Below, piece by piece: positions 45,362 through 57,409 of a stretch of 64,000 nucleotides of DNA. Each line of letters opens with the position of its first letter. The first letter of the stretch is position 1. Source of the DNA: Isoetes taiwanensis (Eukaryota; Streptophyta; Lycopodiopsida; Isoetales; Isoetaceae); assembly GCA_021234155.1 (NCBI GenBank), contig JAJEKV010000006.1, positions 11,497,317 to 11,561,316 on the forward strand, written 5' to 3'. The notes below the pieces were generated by a model, which saw nothing but the letters and a program-made list of their open reading frames with translations, was not told the origin of the DNA and did no database searches. Both the position numbers and the translations under genes were made by a program.

Positions 45362-45372
45362 GCTCGATACCA
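45362..45372 (-). promoter_or_regulatory. Primer-binding site, block A' copy
   Basis: GCTCGATACCA, the same single missing base in the CTG as at 8168, followed one base later by the LTR start TGTGACGCCCCC. Confidence 0.8.
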
Positions 45373-45373
45373 T

Positions 45374-46815
45374 TGTGACGCCCCCTACTGCGTGTACCTG
45401 CAGGTTTCACCGTGATACAAACAGGAGTTCTTCCCCACACCAGCTCCATACGCCGATATAGGGCCCTCCACATATCAACCGCATCTGCACGAGTCCCGGG
45501 GAAGAGGAAGGTGTCATTCTACCCTCGCCTCCCTCGTGGCCTACCTAGTCAGGGAAGCCGCAAACATACATGTCGGGCATTCAACAGGAATCCTCCATCC
45601 ACCCGTGAGGGGTGGTATATCAACATCCGTGATAGACAATGGTCACATTATCACATAGGGAATCCTACCAAGGCTCACTCAAGGGAGGACCGGACTGTTT
45701 AAATCTCCGCAGTTCATTGCGCATGCAGAATTATGGCAATGGAGTTGGCCGGCATAAGAACATGGCATAGGGTTGTCCACTCCATCCGCCTCCCCGCGGC
45801 AATACCCTTTGCGTAGTAGCCGAAAAGTGCTCAGACCTCGATCAGAATTCCGGATGCATAGTCAAGGGGCTATTCCCCGGGTCTCATCCTCCCGCCTGGA
45901 TGGGGCGTAGATCACTCTCCGTGAGATCTACATGCCGACTCAAGGTGACTAGAGGGCCACCGCCTCAGACTCGACCGGAACCCACTGAAAGTGTACACCA
46001 CTTCACTCTGTCGGTTGCCCATGCCTTACCCGCACTCGGTAAGCCATTAGACCTTAGTCACAATGATCCCCTGAGGGTTTTACACACCAGCGGATCGCTC
46101 AAGAGTCGTAACATGAACCTCCTTCTAGCCACCCGCCCCTTCACCCACAAACTGTGTGTGGCTCTTGTAACACAGCCGAATCTACAAAGGTGCTGTAGAG
46201 GCTACTCTAGAGCATCAACTACAAGCTTTAGGGCCTCTACCCCTTCCCAATACAAGGAGTTCACAGAGATACATCATCCAAATATCACGTAAGAACTAAA
46301 GAACTAGATCTAATCATAGAGTTAGGTTCAAGAGTTAGTGTCCTAGATCTAAGATCTAGATAGTTTGTATGGGCAATTTAATAGTCTAAACCTACCCATT
46401 CTATGACTAGAAGACGGTTTAAGCTATTAAATTGACCAAATACCGATCCTTGAGTGGTTTCCTCCCGACTGAAGTTCAACCATCCCGGCCGATCGGTTCG
46501 GGGAACCGATGGCACTCCGCCATGGGCTGCTCGAGGCTGCTTTTGGCTCCCCGGGCAGCCAAAACCAGCTCTAAAACCCTAAGGACTAAAAAACTAGCAA
46601 GCCAGGGTTTTCCTACCCCAAATAGACATGGGGTTTAGGTTAGGGTTTCCACCATCCCTTTTGGCATGTGGATAATTGAAAGGGCCCACTTGCCATTAAT
46701 GGCTAGGTGGCAAAATGTGTCTACATGGAAAAGTGTGCATAAGTGCACATTAATAACATGTGAACATACCTAGCAAGTTGCCCCCTAGGGCTACTTTACC
46801 CGGCTATCCGGTCGG
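45374..46815 (-). mobile_element. LTR, block A' copy
   Basis: Duplicate of the LTR at 8180-9620. The best-kept parts are 46200-46790 (GGGCCTCTACCCCTTCCC to AGCAAGTTGCCCCC). The internal coding region of the element is missing upstream: only about 370 bases of leader precede it, then the unique linker and block B'. It is either a truncated element or a join artefact. Confidence 0.7.
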
Positions 46816-47029
46816 CGCATTACGCTTGGGGTGAGCGGTACGCCGCGGACGCAGGCAAAGATAAGATACATTCGACCGTGATAATCGCGGCCGAACGCCA
46901 CAAATAATGCCTCCTCTCCGATCGGGCGGAGATGGTTGTCATTGTCTCCTCGCCAACACGCTACTTGTCCCGCGGTCATGGTTTCAATGCCCCTCATAGG
47001 CCCCTTCATCCAATCCCACGATATGCATG

Positions 47030-47690
47030 CGATGGTGTTGATACGCCAGCCCCTACCTAGCACATGGCAACAAAACTTCTGTCGAGAGTACATAGATGCC
47101 ATCCCCAATTACAGACGATGGCACCGACAAAATTGACAAAGTGCACACCGAAAAGAGAAGTGCGGGCAGTCTCGCCGCAACAAGCATAGCGCTCGGCAGA
47201 CATATGACGATACTTTAGCCTAGTGGTAAGTCGATCCGCGTTTTCACCACCACCAAACTAGGCAGTTGAGGAGCACCGAAACAAAGTTCAAGGAATGGCG
47301 AGGGGCAACAGAGTTCGAATTGCTTGCTTGGCAAAGGAAATGCAGTGCCTCGCGACCCAAATTGATCAAGAGGCACCGGCATCAAAACAACGCTTTTCCA
47401 AAGATGGAGACCCGCGACAACATCTGAAGATGGCCTTCGCCTAATGCACTTCCGGGAAGGCGTATGACAAGAAGAGTCTTGTCGACATGCAGTCCAAGAT
47501 GGATTCCTTTTGCCACCACTGCCTAGCTCTTTTCTATTATCGAGTTAAGTATGTTCAAGCACTTTGATCACGACAACCTCCTTTACCTTTTACAGACGCC
47601 TGCCTAAAAGCTTCCACATATCGTAAGCGTGCCAGACTTCCTGAAGTGCAAGAAGCAGTGCGTGCTCTTTCACCTTATGACAACCTGCCC
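47030..47690 (+). pseudogene. Unknown coiled-coil ORF, block A' copy
   Basis: Duplicate of 9830-10499. ATKLL, IDAIPNYR and the TAG after PPPN are kept, but CAG/CTG sites are altered (for example GCACCGACAAAATTGAC for GCACTGACAAAATTGAC), breaking the frame repeatedly. Confidence 0.5.
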
Positions 47691-47739
47691 GAGATTGTTC
47701 AAGTGCATAAATCAAGCTTAACCTCCGCCACCCACGTAT

Positions 47740-48008
47740 GGGTGAAAGCATGTTAGGGCCTACATAAAAATTACCAAAAAGGTACTTTTCTCGGTACTTC
47801 GCAAGTACATAATTGTATTTTAAAGTACCTAGACTACAAGAATGACTAAAAGAAATTGTGTTATGTTCAAGAGTAGTAGTACATACATGTTGTAAGGTAC
47901 TTTTGTGATGTCAAGAAGATGTTAAGAACTCAAATATATCATCATCTTGACTACCCGTAGTATTTTCCGTAGTTTCCAAAACATGTAGGCCCTAACATGC
48001 TCTTACCC
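47740..48008. mobile_element. MITE, block A' copy
   Basis: Both terminal inverted repeats (AGCATGTTAGGGCCTACAT and its complement) are intact. The CAGAAG flanks seen in copy 1 are corrupted (CGTATG and CGTGAAG), again at a CAG. Confidence 0.8.
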
Positions 48009-48529
48009 GTGAAGCTTGTCCAAAAATGAAAAATAAGCAATGATTTTCCCTTTACATACGCCTATCCGCAAGGCTCAGGATGTAACCGCTTTAATCCAAG
48101 GTGATTGGATGGTAATACACCCTCCGAATCCTTGCCTTAAAATCGAAGTTGTAAAACTTCTTGTTTTCTCCTCCCGCATCTTTAAGCAAATGTGTACAAA
48201 CCATTGTCTTTAGAATCATCACTTTAATACGATTTCGATGACATGCATTGCTCCTAAACCGAAATCGCAGATCAATATATATGAAGAAACGATATAGTGT
48301 CAAAAAATGGAACAATGGAAACCCTTAAGCCAAAGACTGAAAAATATGTTGTTTTTTTTTCAAATCCTCGTCCCAAACATCAGCAATATAGAATATCTTT
48401 GAAATAACTCTGAGAGAGCTTTCCAAAGATATAAATTTCGTCCATACAATCTGAACTGCCATTCAAAGGCCCACAGATTCTAAAAGCCTATGTGCATTCT
48501 CCTCACTAGAACAGAGAGGAGAGAGCAGC

Positions 48530-49290
48530 GGTAGAAAACATGGATTCATCATTTTTTCCCATGCCCTTGATACAAAAGGACATCAACAGAGGCTAGCTGA
48601 AAAAGTAGAAGAATGCGATAGCTTTTGAACTAAGATACGCTTATTCCACAAAGTTTTCCAATGTAATATCCTACTGTGGCATAAGACTATACTGGTTCTA
48701 GGAAAAACTTATGAACAATAAATCAAATTCTTACTTTACCTTTCATCATTGAGGAATGTCTGAGCTTCTCGCCTGTCCACGAATGTGAATTCGGATAGCA
48801 CCAACACAATCATAAAAATATTCGGCTTGCATATTTCATATGCAGATCCTACGCAAGATACCTGGTGCGTTGTTTTACCTAAAATAGGGCAAGATATTGA
48901 CGCCAACAGAATAGAGAGCAAAGAGCAACGATAGAAAATATGGATCCATCATTTTTTCCCATGCCCTTGATACAAAAGGACATCAACAGAGGTTAGTTCG
49001 AAAAGTAGAAGAATGTGATAGCTTTTGAACTAAGAAACCCTTGTTCCACAAAGTGTTCCAATGTAATATCCTGCTGTGGCATAAGGCTACACTGGTTTTA
49101 GGAAAAACTTATCAACAATAAATCAAATTCTTACTTTACCTTTCATCAATGAGGAATGTCTGAGCTTCTACGCCTGTCCATGAATGTGAATTCGGATAGC
49201 ACCAACACAATCATAAAAATATTCTGCTTGCATATTTCATGTGCAGATCCTACGCAAGATACCTAGTGCGTTGTTTTAACTAAAAGGAAT
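48530..49290. repeat. ~400-base tandem duplication, block A' copy
   Basis: Units begin at about 48534 and 48933 (GAAAACATGGATTCATC / GAAAATATGGATCCATC), spacing 399. Confidence 0.75.
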
Positions 49291-49482
49291 AGCTTTTCTC
49301 TGACAAATTCTGCTTGCTTTGGCAGAGAGACGTTTAAACGGGCAGAAGAATGAAGCAAGAACTGAAAGACTTAAAAATACTGGAAACAAAATTTGTAGTT
49401 GTGCATCTTCAACACATAAAGCTTCCACCTTATAAGGCTGTTCTACCCTTCTACGCCCTTATGGGCTAAGTCTCGGAAGGCC

Positions 49483-49752
49483 TCACCAAGCATCAAGCCA
49501 TGGTGCCATCAAATCCATGATCTCCGACCGCCTACACCGACCGCACCAACTACCACGCATTCCACCAAAATCATAGCACATAGATCCAAGCAGTCTTCCA
49601 TAGACGCTAATAACATCTTCCCTTGATTTTTCTGACTGGGGTCCTCTCATAGTACCAATGTCCAATGCTTTTGCCAGAAGTTCCCCGTCCCAATGTCCAA
49701 TGCTTTTGCCTAAGTTCCCTGCCTCAGGAAGCAAAGAAACACAACCTCGCAC
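49483..49752 (-). pseudogene. Unknown minus-strand ORF, block A' copy
   Basis: Keeps LLAKALDIGTMRGPQSEK, VYGRLLGSMCYDF and the terminal DLMAPWLDA in a shifted frame. Same 35-base internal duplication as copy 1. Product unknown. Confidence 0.3.
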
Positions 49753-50213
49753 TGCACTCCAAGGGATCTCAGATAAATGCGTTCAAGGACCTTTCTCTGC
49801 ATTAAAAGCAGTCTAGAGCTTTTAAAACATAGAGAAGGTCCAAGCTACAATTATTCAAGCTGAAAAGACAAGAAAGTACAGGTCCGGCCAGAGGCACAGA
49901 CGGGTATGGAAGCATTACTTATAGAATCCAAAGATTGACCTACATCTACTAGAGGCTTCTCCGCCTTCAGCACGGTACATCATCTTACTGTCATATCTAT
50001 GCCATCATCTCGGTACATCATCTAAGACCTCGATTATGGCCCCAATCCACACAACCCTAAAAATAATGGGAGGATATTCACACCCACCACAAAAGAAGCC
50101 TCCACCATAGGATTTGCCCCCTTTTCTAAAATCAACGGCTAACAAAAGGGTGCACTCTAGAAATACTATTTAGTACACCTAGATGAATACGGCCACCAAA
50201 TCATATGAAAACC

Positions 50214-51640
50214 TTAGAGAAAAAGTTTCAGATATGCGACCTGTTGCTTGGAGGCACGTGCCCAATACATTCCCTCATACGTTGTTGCAACATTGTTCAG
50301 TATGTGTCTGCCAGGTAGAAAGCCTGTTTGCTCCTCACTGATTGAAGTGCCAAGAATACCTTTTTGTTTCTCAGCATAAGCTTTAGCAATAATCTTATAA
50401 ACTACTGGCAATAAAGTGATCGGCCTCCACTTAGAGATATTCCGAGGCTCCTTAACCTTAGGAGTGAGGGCAATTAAGCCAGTGTTCAAAACTTTATCCA
50501 ATTGGTGGGACTGCAAGAGCTCCTGATATGCTTGCCAGACTAGAGTTGATGACCATTCCCATGAAGCCTTGAAAAACTCAACTGGAATGCCATCCATACA
50601 TGGACATTTGTCGTTAGCCATCATTTCTACAACAGATTGAAGATTGTCAAGGGTGAGAGGAAGCTCCATCTCTTGTTGCTGCGTTGGAGAAATAATAGGT
50701 TGGAGCTTGGAAAGAACGATGCTCTTCGCTTCCTCCTAGAAAGGTAGAGTCTTTTCTTGAAAAAAGTGAGCAAAGTGTTCTGATAGAAAAGTTTTAAGCT
50801 GGTTTGAATCAGTCACGCACTGACCATCAGATAATTGAATAGAGGATAGAGCTGATCTTTGACGTTTCAAACGAGTAGCTCAAAAGAACATTTTGGAACA
50901 CCTATCGCCTTCTTTCAACCAAGCCAAGCCAGATTTGACCTTGTCTTGTGTCATGCTAACAGCTTCAAGATCCTGAATTTCCCGGACAAGCTAAGCCTCT
51001 TGTCAGCGCGCATGCTACCGTAGATCCTAATCGCTCCAATTCAAAGATACTTCCGGAAATTAACTCTCTTTCATGAGTAACCTGTTCCCGACCCCATTGT
51101 TTTGCAAAAGCTTTAACAGATGCAAGGGCTGAAATCAAAGTTCTCATAGCACTATCAGGGGAAGGTGAGGAAAGCCATGCCGCCTGACAGCTGCGAAGAA
51201 AGTCTCGATCTTTTAAGTAACGAGAATTGAGCTTGAACACAGACCTGCTAGCAGAACGTGCTGGTATCTCCTGAGACCAAATATTTTGAGGGTTATGATC
51301 AGACACTGTTTGCAAGAGGCAATTGTTGCGATACAACCCTGGTTGACGCTGTTGAGCAAACATATTTGCATAGCACCTATCATGCCTTGCCGCTGCACTT
51401 GCTGTCCCCTACGCACCATTGCACCATGTGAAGCCTGCATCACCTGCCACCTCTAAGAAACCGTGCTCCATCAAAGAATCGTCCCAATCGCCCTTCTCAA
51501 AACCAAACCGGCTCGCACCTTGTCCCGCATTTATCATCGGGCATTTCCACCATATTAAAGTCTCCTAACAACAACCAAGCAACCTGTTCCAAGAGGAGGT
51601 TCCTTGTGAGGAAGTTCATCATCAGAATCTGGAGGAGGGA
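50214..51640 (-). pseudogene. L1-type LINE fragment, block A' copy
   Basis: Cleaner than copy 1 over RT domains 0-2: a 151-codon minus-strand ORF (50669-50214) with ANDKCPCMDGIPVEFFKAS, IALTPKVKEPRNISKWRPIT, EEQTGFLPGRHILNNVATT. The endonuclease half (51640-50700) is frameshifted (for example RYLKDRDFLRSC in one frame). No YADD palm, so truncated. Confidence 0.82.
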
Positions 51641-51659
51641 GAACCTTAGTAGAGCTATC

Positions 51660-52260
51660 ACAGAGAAATAGATATGAACGAAAATGTAATATGAACTACA
51701 AAGTGGTGGTGCAGGCTGTAAATCTGTGTTTTTGCTATGGAAACATCATTCAAACACATGGAAATCATATACCTTCAGAAAGATCTCTGAGGGAGCTTTC
51801 CAACGTGATAAATTTCAGTTGAAACGGAGTTAAAATTCGCCAAATACAATAAAAAATATATGGACAATACCACGAGCACTTCAGGGTTTTTTTTGTGCCC
51901 TCGATTTGCAGCCAGAAAATTTGAGTTTTTGCTGAGGAAATATTATAAAAAACATATAAAATTACATACCAATAGGAAGAAATCTGAGATGACTTTCCAA
52001 GCAATAAATTTCAGCTGAAACGGAGTTCTTGATCTCCAGATATGATCAAAAGTGTTTGTGCAAAGACCACCAAAGACTTCGTGGTTTTTGAGGCCCCCAA
52101 TTTGCAGCCCGAAAATCGTGTTTCTGATGTAAAATAATTAGTGAATATATATGCAAATCACATACTAATAGAAAGAACTCTGAGATGGCTTTCCAATGCA
52201 ACAAATTTCGGCTGAAACGGACTTTCGTGATCTCCGCTATGATTGAAAACGTGACCAAAT
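51660..52260. repeat. ~196-base tandem repeat, block A' copy
   Basis: Same three cores GCTTTCCAA..AATTTC.GCTGAA.CGGA as at 14500-15110, with cores near 51797, 51992 and 52188. Confidence 0.8.
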
Positions 52261-52289
52261 TTCGTGAGCATAAGAACCGGGGGAGGATC

Positions 52290-54840
52290 TACCGGGGTGG
52301 ACTATGTGTCTGGTGCCCGAAAGGGATGTGCATGTCGCCAAGCACTTCCGTGAGAATAGCTAATAGGGATGAAGAGATCAACCTCGCACCACTTACCACT
52401 TTTACTTGAAGTTGGCTTGGCAGTTGTGCGAACCCCTGCGCAACAACTCCTCACATGCCTCAACCACATTGATTATGAACATGCAGGGCTTATGCCCGAT
52501 GCTTATAGATGACCTAGCAGAAATTTTGCAACATCCTACACTAGAGCAAATGCATGTGCCTACCGACCGATGTCTTGACCGTAGTAGAGATGCTTTGGGA
52601 TAAGCCGCGATGGGACCTCCGTGAACAAAACCTTCCCACGTAATCAATGGTTTGATGCGTAGTGCAAGGAACACAAACGCCGGCTCCGCCAAGTCACGCA
52701 CTCCCCGCTTTACCCACATGCAAATCAGAAAGATCGCGTCTTTCTTAAAGCTAAGAAAGCCGTACATTGCAAACGCATCAAAGGGGAATGTTTTACCTCC
52801 TGAACGCCACCCCGTGACCTTCCGCAAAGGGTTCTTAGAAAGCCAATACAACCCACGTGGAATATCACTCCCGAAAGCAAAGGAGGCAATACTTGCAACA
52901 GTTTATACGATATGCGCGATTGCCCTTGCAAGAAGGCCCGGCTGAAATCACAGATTCTGACGCGGAACAAGGCTTACCCCCGACACTGATGGTATGCGCG
53001 TAATTGCTTAAGTGGGCGGTCTGCCCTAATACCGGGGCTTGCGACCGCCTTTGTTCAATAAGGCATTACAGGAAGGCTTTCCACCGCAGTGGACCAATAG
53101 CAGAGTTGTTCCCACCTATAAGGCAGGTGACCCACACTGCCCATCCAATTACCGAACAATCATAGTCGGGCCGGTTTTTGCAAAACCGCTTACCGATTCT
53201 CGAGCGCGCCAGCTGACTCGGGCCAAGCGTATAACAGGTGCAGGCCCTCACCCGCAGCGTGATTCGCACCGACACTCAACCATTGACCACATCTTCACGT
53301 TGTGAATTCTAGTTGAAGACAGCAGGAACCGCTGCCAGGATTTATATTGTTGCTTTGTGGATTTTGCGAAGGCGTTGACACTGTGCCGCGGGAAAAACTA
53401 TGGGCAAGATTGCGCATACCGGGGTTCATGTAGATTTGCGCACGCAATGCAGTACAAAGCTATATGAAAGATGCTCGGTCGGTTGTGGCCGCATGTTTAA
53501 CCATTTGATAGTAGTATCGGGGTTCGTCAGGGATGCCCCCTCTCCCCAACATTATTTGGGCTTTACATTGACCAATTGGAGAGCTGGCTTGCTGATAATG
53601 GGAGCGATGGAGCTCGCCTTCTCTACCAGATCATCATACAGTTAATATATGCTGATGATGTGGACCTCCTAGCTTACAACCAGCAGACATGCAACGACAT
53701 CTCAATGCTCTAGACACATTCTGCCAAGCGACTGATATGCGCGTCAACCTGGCCAAGACTAAGGTGGTTTTCATATCATCTTCACATCAGCCGAGGATCC
53801 CCTCCTTCAGTTACCGAGGGCAGAATGTGGAAGTAGCATCCACATACAAATATTTGGGAGTGAAGTTTCCTTCTACTATGCACTGGGACACATCCATACG
53901 GCTACGAGTGATAGTGGGCTGGAAGACACTATATGCAATGCTAAACAATAGTCATAGAGCGGAGTTGTATGATTGGACCCATCAGTCACACATGTTCAAT
54001 GTCTTAGTGGAGCCTGTCCTTTTATACAGGGTTGAAGTATGGGGCCCAGTAGTATCCCTCGCTACTTAAAATGACTTGGAGCAGGTGCAGAAAGCCTTCT
54101 TAGTATGAGCACTAGGGGTGAAGTCCACAGTCTCATATCAAATTCTACTGCAGGAGACATGATTCTTGCCTCTTCAGAGGGCGCCTTGATCGCCACATTG
54201 TCTATTTTCAGAAGGTGGTCAATATAGACGATGCTCATCTCCCTAAACTAGCTTATATCATGGCAATAGGGCCGTGGCGCCTCAAGGCCTGTTGGAGGGA
54301 AAAGAGAGCTCAATGGTTGGCTAGATGGAATGTGCAGGAGCACAGGTGCATACATGTGCAAACAGAGGCAGATGACATAGCTTGAGGCAATATCTAGACG
54401 CTTGCTTCCTCAACAAGCTTTGGGATGCCAATGCCCTTGAACATGTCAAGACATCACACTACCAGCACCACATAAATCCCACATTGGAACGAGGCCCACA
54501 ACGCTACCTACGTACCCACTTGCCCATGAAAAGGCGCAGACTCATTGCCTCCATTCGCACAGAGGCACATCATCTTCGAATTGGGACGGGCAGATGGATT
54601 GGTGAGCCACGCCAGGACAGGCTTTGTCAATGTTGCCAAATAGGAGTCATTGAGGATGAATCTCATACCCTTCAAAGTTGCCCTGCATATGATCAAATCC
54701 GGACGCACTATGCTGAGTTAGTCAGGCCTGGCCAGCCGCTACATGTGACATTGAGCACAGCATCCGTACGGGTGCTGGGATCATACCTTCAGCAGGTTAT
54801 GGACATGCGAGATCAGCTATGTCCTCGGGCACACACTTGA
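52290..54840 (+). pseudogene. Second LINE, block A' copy (best-preserved RT and zinc finger)
   Basis: Contains PSNYRTIIVGPVFAKPL, STIDHIFTL, GCPLSPTL-type text, YADDVDLLAYN (53648 on; catalytic Asp pair intact), then a 126-codon ORF (53689-54069) with MRVNLAKTKVVFIS and YKYLGVKFPS. A 152-codon ORF (54382-54840) follows, with RTHLPMKRRRLIASIR, RLCQCCQIGVIEDESHTLQS and CPAYDQIR: a C-x2-C-..-H-x4-C zinc finger. The endonuclease tail near 52290-52410 is broken. It copies by target-primed reverse transcription when intact; this copy still has frame breaks and no 5' end. Confidence 0.87.
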
Positions 54841-55388
54841 CATGTATATATACATTTATTTCATGATGATGTATACTTGTACAGTTTGACAGCATTCTTA
54901 TTACTGCCACGTTTTTCCCTCGAAAACCCTTCGAGGCAGGGGTTTTTTAACCCGGACAGTAAATAGGAAGAGACGACAGTACCACCTACCAATTTAGATA
55001 CAACCGCGGTTGACGAACATGATCCAGAAGCTGGCAAACTAGGGTTTGCCATGGTGGCCAAAATCTAAAATGCCCCAATCCAGCCCAGCTCGACTGAACA
55101 AAAGTATAAAATATATACACCAATGGAAAGGTTACATCACCAACTTTGCTACGCCTTTGATGTAAGATAACGGTCTAAAAAACCAAGACCAACAAACTCT
55201 ATAGAACAAATATAATTGTAATGCTCCCAAAATATTCTCATTCGTTCTGGCGCATATACCCCTAGAAAACCATGATGCCCCATGATGTATTTGTCATATG
55301 TAATATATCCATGTAGGATGTCTACGTAGGAACAATTTTAAAGTTTCCAAGGAGTATTAAACAATAACCCATTAACCCACTTTAGGGT

Positions 55389-55432
55389 CCTATTCGATAT
55401 CTTAGATATCATAGATATCTTAGATATCATAG
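55389..55432. repeat. Palindromic micro-repeat expanded in copy 2
   Basis: GATATCTTAGATATCATA repeated about two and a half times here, versus a single TTAGATATCATAG at 18228 in copy 1. Flanking sequence is near identical, so this is a clean length difference between the copies. Confidence 0.75.
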
Positions 55433-55756
55433 CATTATAAAAAATCTTGACCATGCATTAAGAGCTTCCATAAAAAGCTCCAACTGAAGGAAGCAAGAGC
55501 TTTTTGCTTTTTTCTTTTGTGGAGACCTTTTGTAGAGCCTTTTTCTTTTATGACAATTTGAAGGGTCCAATTCACCACTTTCCATTTTTTAAGCCTTCAT
55601 AATGCAATAGTTCTATGCCATTATAGAACCATCATCCTTGGAAAGACGACATATCATTGGCCTATTTTTAACAGGCTTTTTCCTTTTCTCTATTGCTTTT
55701 CTATATATTGCCATGGTCTTTCAGTTCATTCCTATCGGCCTTTTCTTGAGCTGCTT

Positions 55757-57405
55757 CGACGCCCCCCTACTAAATATACGGCCCCCCCGCCCGTACACTC
55801 AGAGGAAATCCCCATCCGGTCCTCCGACCGCATCTGCTCCTCTCCGTTTATCCGCACTCTCGATCTCCATAGTGCGGGCAGGGGACACGAAGGTGTCTTG
55901 CGCGCCCTTCCCCTATGGGCTCCTATCGCAGCGGAAGCATAAACATCGTCAGAACTAGCAACAACAATACATCACACTACCTCAAAGGGTAGCTCATCCA
56001 CATATCCATAGGTTCAAAGAACATAATCATATGCCATAAAACATGAGAGCTTCCCTACCCGTCTCCCATACACATAAGGAAGTAGACTCGACCGGATAGG
56101 CCTCAAGATAGAGCGGAGCATCGAAGTCATAACAATGGCGGGCCGGCTATAGACAATGGCTAGGGTTGACCACTCCATCCGCCCTCCCGTGGCATACTTT
56201 GCGATGGCCTAGATCAAGCCGTGGCATGACTCTAACCTTCCGATACGCAATCCCATGGCATCACCCATCTGGGACTACTCCAGTGTTGCATCTCCCCGGT
56301 CCGATGAGGTAGGAAGGGTTGCATCTCCCTTCCCCTGGGGTCTAGAGGCTCCACGGGCGGCTAGAGAATCGCGGACGACACACGCATTCGCACTGATCAA
56401 CCCCCAAAACAAGAGCCAAGCTTACACTTGCAACTCTTGAGAGGCAGGGCAACCATTGCCTCAGGAGGTGTCGGACCCATGCTCGGCCCACACGGAGTGA
56501 CCCACCATAAGCCTAGCCCACTATGGGATCCCCCTCAGTCAGCCCCCACTCTGGGGATCCTCCCTCCATCTTGCCTCTAGCCCCGTTGTGTAGTGCTGAG
56601 TCACATCATAGCTTCCATAGCCCGGTGGGTTCCTATGCACAGGCCGCATCTAATAGGAACTAAGGGATCTACACTAGGAGCATACTACATATGGCCCTAG
56701 GTCTCTACCCCCCTTCCCAATCCAAGAGGAGCAAACATGATCAACCAACATCCCATAACATCATATCATGATAATCATAATAAGAACATCTTAACCTAAT
56801 CACACATATCTAACTAACAGTTAGGGTTCCTTGATTAGGGTTCAAGATGTTCAACAAAGGTTCTAGGGTGGCTCTACTCTAGACATGAAATACTAACCCA
56901 TCTGGAGTGCTAACTTCCAGATGTACTAACATGAACTCTACTCAACCTACCTCCCAGCAGCTTCCTCCCATCCCCATGCGCTCCATGCTCCTTGACGCCT
57001 GGCCGAAGGTCGGCTCCCTCAACCATCATGCACACCTTCCGTGGGCCGCCGCCTCCGTGCTAGGCTATGACGAACGATGCTCGAAATGGGGTTTCAAGCG
57101 CGTGGAGGAGTGTTTAGGTGCTAGAGTCAGGAAAAGGGTCTAGGGTTAGGGTTTGAGCCAATATAGGTGTGGGTCCACATGGGATGCCACGTGGCACCAC
57201 TAGGACAAGGCCGTATGGCGGTTGCCCAATAAGATAAGGCCATGTGGAAATGGGGCTTATCCTAAGGTTATCTAAGTTAAACAATTAACTTAGATGTGCA
57301 CCCCTTGCCACTTTCTAAGGCATACAAGACTACCTAGGTAGACTTGTATGGTGACGGGTCCAGGAATAAACGTATTTATGGCGTATATTCCCCTGGAACG
57401 TCACA
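55757..57405. mobile_element. Solo LTR, block A' copy
   Basis: Duplicate of 18568-20178. The left end is corrupted (GCTTCGACGCCCCCC), the right end GGAACGTCACA is clear, followed by CGTTCCC. The 5' half (55800-56600) has many CAG/CTG-site differences from copy 1, while the 3' third is nearly identical. Confidence 0.7.
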
Positions 57406-57409
57406 CGTT

